64,000 nucleotides of DNA from Isoetes taiwanensis (taxonomy: Eukaryota > Streptophyta > Lycopodiopsida > Isoetales > Isoetaceae). The position numbers were made by a program, and so were the translations under genes. Below the pieces are notes generated by a model that was given only the letters and a program-made list of their open reading frames with translations, was not told the DNA's origin and made no database searches. Location of the stretch: NCBI GenBank assembly GCA_021234155.1, contig JAJEKV010000091.1, positions 1,123,501-1,187,500 on the forward strand. Direction: 5' to 3'. Positions 22,465 to 31,813 of this stretch are shown here, one piece after another (the stretch's first letter is position 1; every line of letters begins with the position of its first letter).

Positions 22465-23229
22465 CTAGTTTATCTCCTCTTCCAAAACTTGAGCTTCCTC
22501 CTCTTTTTTGCTTCCCTGCATATAACAGCTTAGCAATTTATCATCATCATCTTGCAGACCTTTTGTCTGTTCAAATTCAGTTCGGATCATTCTTAAAGCA
22601 TGCTCCTTTGAAGTTGCAATATTCCTTATCAAAGTTGCCAACTGTGTATTATGAGAAACTGCCCTGGATAATGCCAAAATCTGGTATTGATCACTCAAGA
22701 CATTTCCAGCCCCTTCCAAGTCTGCAACAATTGAGTCAAATTTTTTCAAAAAATCTGTCAAACTATCTTTCTCAAATAACTTTAACTTTCTTAATTGTTT
22801 CTCCAACAAATCAATTTGAGAGGAGCTTTTTACCTCATATTGACTTACCAAATAGTGCCACATCTCATCTGGCTTCATTCCTCTTAACCTTAACTTAAGG
22901 GCAGTACCAACCTTACTTAATATGATTGCTTGTGCCTCCTTGACCTTTGCTGCATCAGGTACCCCTGTTACTGGAGTTGAAGAACCCTTTGGCAATGTGG
23001 ATTCTGCAGCATCTCCACCTGATGCACTTGTACTAACTCCAGGACTAGAGCCTCCAGAACTTGTTGTGGTTACAACCTGTCCTCCTCCATCTATTAAGTG
23101 CCACAAGTTTTCAAACTCAAGAACAGACTTAATACCTTCCTTCCATACTTGAAAACCTGTATCTCCCTTAAACACTTCAATCTGATTCAATAAGTTAGCT
23201 GCAAATCTAGTAGACATTTTCAACAACAA
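22465..23229 (-). CDS. Copia gag
   Basis: 254-residue ORF. From MSTRFAANLLNQIEVFKGD it reads the usual copia gag layout: FQVWKEGIKSVLEFENLWHL, a low-complexity Gly/Ser insert, then IILSKVGTALKLRLRGMKPD EMWHYLVSQYE, LEKQLRKLKLFEKDSLTDFL and SRAVSHNTQLATLIRN. The probable start is the second Met, just inside the primer site. It is the only intact copia domain here. Confidence 0.85.
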   Translation of the reverse strand: MLLKMSTRFAANLLNQIEVFKGDTGFQVWKEGIKSVLEFENLWHLIDGGGQVVTTTSSGGSSPGVSTSASGGDAAESTLPKGSSTPVTGVPDAAKVKEAQAIILSKVGTALKLRLRGMKPDEMWHYLVSQYEVKSSSQIDLLEKQLRKLKLFEKDSLTDFLKKFDSIVADLEGAGNVLSDQYQILALSRAVSHNTQLATLIRNIATSKEHALRMIRTEFEQTKGLQDDDDKLLSCYMQGSKKEEEAQVLEEEIN

Positions 23230-23236
23230 CCTGGAG

Positions 23237-23248
23237 TTCTGATACCAA
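23237..23248 (-). promoter_or_regulatory. Copia primer binding site
   Basis: Minus strand TTGGTATCAGAA adjoins the 5' LTR end. TGGTATCAGA matches the initiator-Met tRNA primer. Confidence 0.9.
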
Positions 23249-23907
23249 TGATAGAAAATGAATATCTACTAGAGCTTTTCTTCACAATTTGATCAATACT
23301 AATTTCCACAATCAAGCAATAGATGCATTCAACTAGACAATAATATTATTGAATCTATTGTGCTAAGACAATGGAAGTCAAATTTTCATCCCAACTTAAG
23401 AATATCAAAGGAGCCAAGTTGTGGTCACTTATCCTTTGATTTTCAATGACTTCCTATTACCTTTACAACCATTAGCACAAATCTTAGTCATTAATACAAA
23501 AAATACTGTAGCAGAGAGATCGGGGCAATCACTGTAGCACTTCGGAACTGTCTGGCTTATGCACAACTCTATTGTCTTCATTAGATGCCTTATCGATCCA
23601 TCCTTCTTAGTTTATATTTCATCCCCTGACGGTTACGGCAGGAGATTTGCACCCACAGATAGAAAGACGTGTTGTAGCAATTATCCCACAGGCTTATCTT
23701 TCAAAATCCGGCTTCGTCTCGATTTCATTTATCCCACATGTATAACTATAACAATAGGCTTACTCTTCAACCATTGGAATTTTTTGAAATCAATTAATCT
23801 TCCCCCTTAACCATCGCATCACTTTGCAACCTATACTAAACTAGGTTAACCTTCATGATCAAGTTAGCCATCATTATCTATATCATCTGACATGTTAATC
23901 TTCAACA
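23249..23907 (-). repeat. Copia 5' LTR
   Basis: 659 bp, same length as the 3' LTR and nearly identical. The target duplication ATAAC follows at 23908-23912. Confidence 0.95.
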
Positions 23908-23912
23908 ATAAC

Positions 23913-24466
23913 CCTCCAGTTTGCAGATATCGTGACTTCCTTTAGCCCGTCCAAAAAAGCACAGACCTGCACGTGCGTGAAGGCTTCATCGTCGAAAGCG
24001 CTATCTTTAATTTTAAAGCCGTATGGAATATCAGCTATGCACAATGTAAAATTTTGCTTGTCCAAAAGTGTCCCCAGCTTGGTGCAATCACCCTGAATGA
24101 CCTTGTATAAGCAGTCCTGATCAAACATTGTAAATCTCTCGTAGCTAGTATCAAAACTGCTGGGGCCGACTTCTTTTCCCTGTGTTCAATGGCCTTAAGT
24201 CTCTGTCTTTCCTTTTTGGCCCTACGAACCAGGTTCAAAAAGCCTGCTGGTAGCCCTTTCTTCTTGTTCTGTAAGAGAACAGTGAGACAAAGGCACAAAA
24301 ACAGAACATGTTTTCTGCAAAACTTACCCAGCCACTGAAGTTAACTGCATGCTCTCTGATTATACTGTCTGTCGTACAAGTTGGGTAAAGAAGCTTGCAC
24401 TCCCCCCAGTCTTCTAAGTTTAGTTGCTTCATTAACTCGGCCTGGCAGGTGACAATGTCTTTCTGA
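23913..24466 (-). pseudogene. ParB/methyltransferase gene: catalytic motif IV exons
   Basis: The exon 24466-24328 (after TTGCAG, ending W then GTAAGT) reads QKDIVTCQAELMKQLNLEDW and IREHAVNFSGW. A 59-nt intron ending CTTACAG follows. The next exon reads NKKKGLPAGFLNLVRRAKKE and, after a frame change near 24170, QDCLYKVIQGDCTKLGTLL then LCIADIPYGF. QGDC is the motif III-like entry, and DIPYGF is motif IV, a variant of the DPPY catalytic loop of N6-adenine/N4-cytosine methyltransferases. The frame runs to ANWRVI, where the copia inserted. Joining across the ATAAC duplication continues the same frame (VIIFPC). Confidence 0.75.
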
Positions 24467-24529
24467 CTGCAAGGAGAAAAAGGTTGTAAGACGAAGTGAG
24501 GAATAAAGAACATAGTACGAAAGGCTTAC

Positions 24530-24767
24530 GTCTTAGCTTCCTTGGCCATTTCGTCTAGAGTAAATTCCTTGGCCACAACCTTCTCCAGAAGACGTACAAA
24601 AATTTCTTTGCTTTTTAGACCCTGTAGCTGAGTCCAGGGTACAATGCTCATGTTTTTCTGTTTTCCTTCACTTTTTTTTTTTTGGTTTTTTTCCAGTGGA
24701 GCTAGCTTGTTCTTTAAGCTCACCATCCTCGAACACGCAAAAAATTGTTTTTTTGAAGATCCCAAAC
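24530..24767 (-). pseudogene. ParB/methyltransferase gene: linker exon
   Basis: Between an AACAG acceptor and an AC/GTAAGC donor. Reading after the acceptor starts VWDLQK. A lysine-rich stretch with homopolymers of 7 and 12 A follows, then MSIVPWTQLQGLKSKEIFVR and VVAKEFTLDEMAKEAK, which resembles the helix-turn-helix-like segment following ParB nuclease domains. Frame continuity requires one fewer A in the first run (24751-24757 on the plus strand as T). It links the ParB-like exon to the methyltransferase exons. Confidence 0.6.
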
Positions 24768-24840
24768 CTGTTAGTGGGCGAAGTCAAATAATTTAGTGTT
24801 GAGTAGCGTAACTTGAAAGCCTAACCTTGAAAGCAGGGCT

Positions 24841-25098
24841 CGGTATGACTTTATACCGTGCCTTGGCTCAGTATGAATTTATACCGAGCCAAGGCATGGT
24901 ATAAATTCATACCGAGCCAAGGCACGGTATAAATTTGTACAAATTTATACCGTGCCTTGGCTCGGTATGAATTTATACCATGCCTTGGCTCGGTATAAAT
25001 TTATACCGTGCCGTGGCTCTGTATAAAGTCATACCATAACAAGGCACGGTATAAATTTATACCGAGCCCTGCTTTCAAGGTTGGTATAAATTTATACA
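24841..25098. repeat. Palindrome cluster 2, about 33-bp period, intronic
   Basis: Nine or ten palindromes alternate with the spacer GAGCCAAGGCAC or its complement GTGCCTTGGCTC, so the array itself is largely inverted about its centre. It lies in the intron between the ParB-like exon and the linker exon. Outer palindromes are mutated (for example GTATGACTTTATACC), inner ones are intact. Confidence 0.9.
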
Positions 25099-25168
25099 GT
25101 TTGAGGCCAATGCACAGTTCACTCCACACTAAACATACTTCTAAAAGATAATTAAAAGTTTCACTTAC

Positions 25169-26179
25169 TTGACCATCTCGGAAGGCAAGCTGGAAGTAAT
25201 TGTCGTACTGCTTTACAGCCATTATAGGCTTCTTATTAGAATCATAACTAAGGCAGCACTCTGTGACACAAGCTTCTCGAAGCTCTTGGAGCTTGTTCTT
25301 TTGCTTTTTAAAGTCCTCTCCATGCACTTGTTTGAACTCCACGTACTCTCGGTGCATAAAACGGATCTTGTCTATCAGGCTCATTTTTAATCTGAAGTCA
25401 TTGTCGAGATTATGACTCACAGCAATGACCTTTTCTTCTTCGTCTGTCACCCCCACGTAGATACGTGCTTCTACGCTCTTCCAGACTTCATTACGGCTTT
25501 CTTCTTTTGAAAGTTCTTTTCTTGCTTTATAACTATGTGTGCCTCCAAGAACATAATAGGTGTAATCTTCGAAATCTGCCTTTCTGTAATCTTTTAATTG
25601 GTTGCACTGACTTCTGTCTACCATCACAACTAGTGGCGACACATGGGCATGAGGATTCCTTCTCATTCTTTGCTTGAGGATAGCCACATGTGCCGCGTAC
25701 AGCTTTCGGACCTGAAGCACTCTGACCCCATCTTCATTTTTTTGGTGGCCTCTTAATCGTGCTCAGTGTCAAAGAAATGGTTTGCTTGAGGAGTTTGGTC
25801 TCATTAACCCTCTTTAAAATAGCACTTGACTTGTCTGAGGGCCTCACAACAATATCTGCTCCAGGAGCCTTTTGGAGAGCTTCTGCTGACTCCTCTATGG
25901 TCAAGGCCTTTGTTGTTCTTGACCTTTTTTTTGGTGGGAGGCCGTGTATCTACTACCAATGCTGCTCTCTTGCTCTTCCCTCTTGTCATCACCGGTTTCT
26001 CCTCTTCCTCTTCTTCTTCCGATTCCTCTTCCTTCTCGACATCTTCTTTAGGAATGGGGTACCAAAGACCTTTGACCATAACCTTTTGTTCACAAAGTAT
26101 TACTGAGGACAAAATGTCCAAGCCACTAAATTAACTTACATAGCCATTCTTGTAATTTTCCACCATGTAATCATGAACA
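25169..26179 (-). pseudogene. ParB/methyltransferase gene: acidic linker and ParB-like domain
   Basis: A small exon (26179-26140) reads VHDYMVENYKNGY and ends at GTAAGT. After a 57-nt intron the main exon begins VMVKGLWYPIP and has a Glu-rich stretch, then TIEESAEALQKAPGADIVVR, then SPLVVMVDRSQCNQLKDYRK and DYTYYVLGGTHSYKARKEL. The last block has the layout of the ParB/sulfiredoxin nuclease fold: a beta strand, a short charged helix and a GG(T/N)H motif. A donor GTAAGT follows FRDGQ. Two A-runs on the coding strand (8 at 25932-25925, 7 at 25743-25737) each carry one extra base relative to the open frame. In bacteria and phages this domain pairs with such methyltransferases. Confidence 0.65.
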
Positions 26180-26869
26180 TCTTTAACAAAGTTTAAAATG
26201 AAACGCACTTATTTGCGCCAAATGCACTTTAAAAGGAATCTTTGAAAGATTCCCTAAAATTCCCTCAAAAAGGTCCCTTTTCGAGGTAAATTTGTGACAA
26301 GTGTGACAATTTGAATATTTTAGGTACTATTTTTGAGGGGCTAATTCAACTTAGCTTCCATGCAAAATTGTTTGGTACCCCTTTTTAGCCCCGTAGTTTA
26401 GCATGAAAAATAGTAGCAATTTCAGAGACTAAAAAAAAATAGACATTGAATAAAACATCAAGTGCATTAGAGCGACAAAAAGGCATTGCATTTAAAGTTT
26501 TTGAAATCACTACAAATTTTTGAACAAAATTGTAAAAAATGTGTAGATTTTTCATTTTGAACAAAGTTACATCGCGGCTAATTGAATGCATGTTGTCGCC
26601 CCGACATGTTGAGACCATGGTCACTAGAGCTATTCGTGTCCTCCGCCAATGAGTATACGTTCCTCAAGATTGTCTACCAATGAAACCGCAGAACCCGCAT
26701 GCTAACCTCGAGATCGTTTGAGTCACAACATGCAACTTGTTAGCTTCGCCTTTAGAGTTGCTCCAAAATGTAATCATACAACATGGCGGGTAATCATACA
26801 ACATGGTTGTTTCATAAAAGGTGATTTTAGTGTTAGTTCGAAAGCTTTAATGTTCCCCACGTTATTGGG

Positions 26870-27308
26870 CGGTATAAATTTATACGGGTGAGTTCAAACA
26901 ATACAACGAATTTATCAAACGGTATAAATTTATACCATGTGAGCTCAAATTTCTACCACGTGAGCTCAAGCAGTACACAGGGAAAGAACTCGAGTGGTAT
27001 AAATTTATACCGCCAGTGAGCTCAAGCGGTATAAATTTATACCGTCTCCCCACATGAAAAAATGCCGAGAGCAAAGATAAATTTATACCGAAATTTTTTA
27101 AAAGGAAGTCACGGTGATAAATTTATACCATGAGATCTCTTGAAAATATTTCCTTTTAAATTCAATACATTATCTTGAAAAACATTTCCTTATAAATTCT
27201 TGTAAACGGAATTTTATTTATGGTTATAACTTGACCTTTCATGGATATAACATGATTTTTGCCTGGCTAAAACATGGCAGATGCTTTTGACGGTATAAAT
27301 TTATACCG
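26870..27308. repeat. Palindrome cluster 3, inside the 4.28-kb transposon
   Basis: About seven copies of GGTATAAATTTATACC or close variants. Several alternate with GTGAGCTCAAGC spacers. Irregular spacing of 30-190 bp. Confidence 0.85.
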
Positions 27309-27514
27309 AGGCTAGGAAAACTGTGTGTTGGGAAAACTTTAGGGTTGTGATAATCGAATGATTTAGGTGTTTTATTGGTGCGGCATCAGTTTCTTAGTGA
27401 TGCAGAAGGCTTGTTTCTTAGTTTGAAGAAGCTTTGAAGAAGATTTTTTTGTTTTTTTTTTAGGGTTTTAATCGCCCAAAGATCTTCGGCCCAAGTTTTA
27501 TCAGATGTGGAATA

Positions 27515-27680
27515 GGTTTTCACACAACGAATGGGTTCTCACAGGTTGTTTCGGTTTCCACAGATGTTCTCACAGGTTGTTTCGGTTTCCACAGGTTTTC
27601 ACAGATGTTTCGGTTCACAGTTGTTTCGGTTCACAGTTGTTTCGGTTCTCACAGGTTTTCACACAACGAATGGGTCGAAA
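27515..27680. repeat. Short tandem repeat (TTTCGGTTTCCACAG)
   Basis: Repeats of GGTTGTTTCGGTTTCCACAG and shorter forms (GTTTCGGTTCACAGTT). Both ends carry TTTTCACACAACGAATGGGT. Confidence 0.8.
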
Positions 27681-28644
27681 CTGAATGTAAGAACTGAATG
27701 AAACTGAATGATCATGAAAGATATGGATGGTTTTTCTCTGAGGATGGCGATTAAGAACGTGTTGGAAAGCCGATATGATGTGAAGTGATGAGAATTTTAA
27801 GCTGGTCCCCGGACTTCAAACAAATCTCAAGATGAATCCGAAAGTACAAAATATGGCCGGTAATGTAATCTCGGTTTGTAAGTCTTTAAATTATTTATGG
27901 TCAACGAAAACTTCAGAGACTTATTTAAGCATTCAATTTGTCTATGGCTCCACAAAGGCGAGAACTCCAAGGTAGCATGTTCGGATGTAGTAGAACCTCG
28001 CGCGAACTTTGTGTTGGGAACCCGCAAACGGTTGGTAGTGGAACCCGCAAACTATTTGTTGGTAATTGGAACTTAATGCCCGCTGATTGCTTCAACGGAG
28101 CAATGTTGGTTGGTATGTATTCGTAAATCATGAAATAGTTAGGGTGAGGCGCATGCAAAGAATCGGATGGTTTGATAATTGATGCAAACCATTCCCGCTT
28201 GATGGAGAAGCGTGGGCAAAAGAAATGGACACATGTAGAGATGGACAAAGACAAAAGCGAAAAGTTTATCTAGGGTCAAACCTGGACCCGGATGTTATAC
28301 ACGACGTTCCTTCTTTTTCTACATATATTAAATGTATTTTAGAAAACATAACATGAAGTTTGTACATGGCATTGGAATTTCCATACTGGAAGTAAGCAAG
28401 TTAACAGTTGGATACTAAATTGATAGTATAAATGATGTCCTAGTTTAATCAGTCAGTTGTGCAACCACTGCTATTATGAGGCTTATAAAGGTAAACTGTT
28501 AGCCATGTTTTTTTTCGATGAAATTTTTTCATGAAATGGAAGAGAAAGGTCACCAAGTTGATGCCCCTGACTTTCCATAACTTGCTTAGGCAGCATAAAA
28601 TAAGGCGGGAAAACCAATAACTGCTTTGAGGCTTTTCCAAGAGT

Positions 28645-28905
28645 TTAAGAATATAAATGGATATGCAACCACTGTGTCATATAACCATCTTATAGCCGGC
28701 TTTGCAAAAGTGGACGATGTGGCAACAGCCCTTAAGCTTTATAAAGAAATGAAAGATCTTTGGTTACTCTCCGCATTCTTACACTTATAACACATTATTA
28801 GACTTGCTTGGACCTTAAATGGGAAAGTGAATAAGGCAATGGCTCGCTTTTGAAGAAATTAAAGTGGCTTCAAAAGCAGATGTTGTAATTTACAATGCAT
28901 ATTGT
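28645..28905 (+). pseudogene. Captured pentatricopeptide repeat (PPR) fragment
   Basis: The frame GYATTVSYNHLIAGFAKVDD VATALKLYKEMKD, then after a one-base shift GYSPHSYTYNTLLDLLG, matches the 35-residue PPR motif (TxxYNxLIxGFxKxGxxxxALxLYxEM). One to two repeats remain; stops follow. PPR proteins bind organelle RNA. This is a host fragment carried by the transposon and opposite to the interrupted gene. Confidence 0.75.
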
Positions 28906-29900
28906 GGTTTATCAGTGAGTATATTGTGTGAATCTCATTAACCAACTTTGGTATGCAGTATCCTGAGTTGAAACCCCCATCTTCACCAACTCCTTCCAGC
29001 CTTTTGCTGATATGAGAACTTTGCTCGAGGTAAATTTTTACAAAGTTCTCATCTCTCCTCGCCTCCATTAGTTCTTTGCAAAGAGGGAGAGAGATTCCAT
29101 TGAGAAATGGATCAACAAAAATAGCTTTAACTTTTCAGGAGAAAGACCTTGGCGGCGTAAATGAGATTGGCTTTTTGAAGATTCAAGAAGGTTCCACTTA
29201 TACGCATACGCGCAAGGAGATTGAGAACGATGTAACTATGTTGTTACTTTCAAAAACTCTAAAGTTACTTAAGGTGTAATAATGGTCTCAATCCTAGTGT
29301 AAACCTTCATCTCACTTTGTGGCACAATGGTACAATGCAGACGAGAAGTTTCGCGATATGCCAAAAAGGAAGCATGGCCCATCCGCAAAAGTGTTACCGC
29401 CATGTGTTATGTGCTTATTCAAGGTTCTCGCGATCAAGAATCGCCAAGGAGTTGGCACTAATTGAAAAACGATCACATGTTCTTTTGATTCAAAGTAATA
29501 TGTGTGTTGGGTTTTGTAAGAAAAGGTTAAATTCCTTTCTAATAAAAACTACAAAAGATTTAATAGGGTTCTTCCATTGTAGTTTCTTGGTAAGCTCTTT
29601 TTGTCGCCACAAGCTCTAAAAAGTGCTAAATACAATGTCGGCTAATTGTTAAGATCAAGCTTGGACGAGGCAACTCTAGATTTTGACATCAAGACATTGT
29701 GACTTGACGCCTATTATTACAATTTATGGTCAATACAATTTATGGTCAATACAAAGGTGAAGTACTTCAAATTATCAAACAAATGCATACGTATGAATGT
29801 ATACGTAAGAACGATCTTTGGAGAGATCAAGGAAAACAAAATCTCAAGGTGATGAGAGTCTTGTGGACTGGTGGACCCACCCACTAACGCCTTACCACGG
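28906..29900. other. Transposon interior, no gene recognised
   Basis: Short ORFs on both strands without known motifs. Further captured fragments are possible, but none can be named. Confidence 0.4.
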
Positions 29901-29902
29901 GT

Positions 29903-29962
29903 GGTATAAATTTATACCGAAACGGGTTTTCATTTCAAACGGCTTCGGTATAAATTTATACT
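29903..29962. repeat. Palindrome cluster 4 (two copies)
   Basis: GGTATAAATTTATACCG at 29903 and CGGTATAAATTTATACTG at 29945, near the right end of the 4.28-kb transposon. Confidence 0.85.
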
Positions 29963-30471
29963 GCAGACCTGACTATTTCTTACTTGAAACATTCTCGCAA
30001 ATTGGGTCGTGACATGCCCCCGTTATTTAAAGACCTTATACGAGATAGTGCTATGTAACAACTTTTGGTAACACTATTTAATATGAATACTTACCGGAAT
30101 GCTTTCTTCTCTCGTTAAAAGTTTAAAGAATTTATTTCTGCTAAACGATGTGTTCTGCTACCATGAGAGTATTCATGCACGCTTTGCAACACAACCTACT
30201 TCAATTGCATGTATTTTGGCAATGGAAATTCTATGGCTCCCGTAAAATTCTGCTTGACCCCCCTAAATGGCTTCCTTTTTTTTTTGGTCCTATGCTTTTA
30301 GAGTATTTTTCTTCAAAAGTGTTGTTTTCATGACGGCTTTGCAAAAATCATATCCAAAAAACTTGAATGCCTCTATTTTTTTGCTCTTTTTAAATTTTTT
30401 TTATTTTTTTGAGGGAATCTTTCAAACGCACTTCTTAAATAAGTGCGTTTCATTTTAAACCTTGTTCTTTA

Positions 30472-30779
30472 GGTTTGCACATGCTTATACGAAGCATTCT
30501 ACTGTTCAGAATGTAGAAGACGTCCCCGTTGTCATTTAGGCACTTCATAAGAATCTCATCTTCATTTTCTGTAGCAGTGAGGCTTGTCATTTCGCCGGCG
30601 GGGTAGTCATCATCCGACTTCCACTTTCCCCTCCCTGACTGATAACACAAATAAAGGTACGCCTCAGTGGGTTTGCGCTCTCTCGCTCCCCTGTGTACGT
30701 ACCACGTCTGGTCTCTCAGTTCATATGTTTGTGGCTCTGCTGGTTGAGGCTTTGATGACTGGCCTCTCTGTGTGAACAT
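30472..30779 (-). pseudogene. ParB/methyltransferase gene: first coding exon
   Basis: The ATG at 30779 begins MFTQRGQSSKPQPAEPQTYE. The exon continues LRDQTWYVHRGARERKPTEA YLYLCYQSG and ILMKCLNDNGDVFYILNSRM to CKPK, where the 4.28-kb transposon interrupts it. The sequence just upstream ends CCTTTTCAG, a good acceptor, so a 5' non-coding exon is likely. This N-terminal domain has Trp/Tyr-rich strands and is not recognised. The gene reads away from the transposase gene, and the 1-kb space between them is full of palindromes. Confidence 0.6.
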
Positions 30780-31025
30780 GATCTTGGGACTGAAAAGGCG
30801 CAAAAAAACCCATTTATACATCAGAAATACAGTTTTTCTCCACTATTTTAAACATTTTAACTGTAAGGAAAGTGGCTTAAAGGACTTAAAATGCACGCTA
30901 TTTTAACCCTTTATTTGTGTCAATTGACCTTAAAACACAGCATTTTTACTCAACTACTATGGTTCAGGACCTTTTTTTAGACACTCGACACTTTACGAGA
31001 ATTTAAACCATGGATGTTGTCTTCT

Positions 31026-31355
31026 TGTATAAATTTATACCGCTAGTGTTTACAAAGTTTTTGTTTAAACGACATTGGTCTCCTTCTGTATAAATTTATA
31101 CCGAAAGTGTTCTGGAACGGTCTAAATTTATACGCTCCGAGCACGAGCGGTATAAATTTATACCGTTGCAGAACACTTGCGGTATAAATTTATACGCCTC
31201 GAGCACGAGCGGTATAAATTTATACCGTTCCAGAACACCTCGAGGCGTATAAATTTATACCGTAAGAGTTCTGCAACGGTATAAAAATATACCGCTCGTG
31301 CTCGGAGCATATAAATTTATACCGTTCCAGAACACTTTCGGTATAAATTTATACA
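31026..31355. repeat. Palindrome cluster 5, between the divergent genes
   Basis: Ten copies of the palindrome spaced 25-40 bp. Spacers such as TTCCAGAACAC, CTCGAGCACGAG and CTCGTGCTCGGAG are themselves arranged as inverted copies. Confidence 0.9.
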
Positions 31356-31473
31356 GAAGGAGCTTAGACTCAACAGATTAAAAGAGATGTGAAAATAGTA
31401 CGGATTAGAGACTTACGTGGCCATGACCGTATGGATCCGCTTATAGTTGTTCGTGAGAGCAAATTAAGGGGGG

Positions 31474-31481
31474 TATATAAG
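31474..31481 (+). promoter_or_regulatory. TATA box of the transposase gene
   Basis: GGGTATATAAGGGGC, a strong TATA context in GC-rich surroundings, about 330 bp upstream of the ATG at 31814. The sequence between would be the 5' leader, which carries palindrome cluster 6. Confidence 0.6.
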
Positions 31482-31620
31482 GGGCAGCGCGAGCGGCTTC
31501 GTCTCCGAACAGCGTATATAGAAAATAGGTCGACCGGCGCCGGGCTTAACTACCTCTGTTAAGTGTCGTTTCGTATAGCGATTCTCCATAACGTCTCCCA
31601 TACAAGTAACTGTGAGTTTT

Positions 31621-31791
31621 CGTATAAATTTATACCGTTTGTGTTCTGAGTTGCCCTTCTCTGTATAAATTTATACCATCCCTGTATAAATTTATATAGT
31701 CTGCCGCTCAAAGTTGCCCTTCTCTGTATAAATTTATACCATCTCTGTATAAATTTATACCGTCTGCTCTTTTGTCGTATAAATTTATACA
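31621..31791. repeat. Palindrome cluster 6, transposase leader
   Basis: Six copies, mostly CTGTATAAATTTATACCA or with CG ends, spaced 20-45 bp and including the repeated spacer GTTGCCCTTCTCTGT. Ends 22 bp before the transposase ATG. Confidence 0.9.
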
Positions 31792-31813
31792 GTGTGACGC
31801 TAACTTTCTGAGT

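Larger units (their letters stand above)
5184..23907 (-). mobile_element. Ty1/copia retrotransposon with nested insertions
   Basis: The two 659-bp LTRs differ at only a handful of sites, begin TG and end CA on the coding (minus) strand, and are flanked by the 5-bp target duplication ATAAC (5179-5183, 23908-23912). The domain order gag, zinc knuckle, protease, integrase, RT, RNase H read from right to left is copia type. The near-identical LTRs point to recent insertion, yet the polyprotein has a truncated protease, several frameshifts and an in-frame stop before the YVDD region. It was probably mobilised in trans or decayed quickly. It also contains two later insertions, so its own length is about 5.6 kb. 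Confidence 0.95.
26186..30465 (-). mobile_element. 4.28-kb terminal-inverted-repeat transposon, non-autonomous
   Basis: Ends ACAAAGTTTAAAATGAAACG (left) and, as reverse complement, ACAAGGTTTAAAATGAAACG (right) are inverted over about 30 bp, flanked by the 6-bp duplication TCTTTA (26180-26185, 30466-30471). The first 200 bp are also similar to the inverted sequence at 50400-50596. It encodes no transposase but holds palindromes of the same type as the surrounding unit and a captured PPR fragment. It interrupts an exon of the methyltransferase gene: joining the flanks across one TCTTTA copy restores the reading frame (CKPK to DVHDY). A 6-bp duplication is known from few superfamilies (IS3EU, Dada). 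Confidence 0.85.

Noticed and set aside
22236-23152. Plus-strand ORFs of 69-150 residues
   Set aside because: They are shadows opposite copia gag, the zinc knuckles and their linkers.
24841-25098. CRISPR-like array with regular 33-bp spacing
   Set aside because: The spacers are the same 12-bp sequence and its complement, not unique, and the repeats are palindromes with no cas genes. The context is a plant gene intron.
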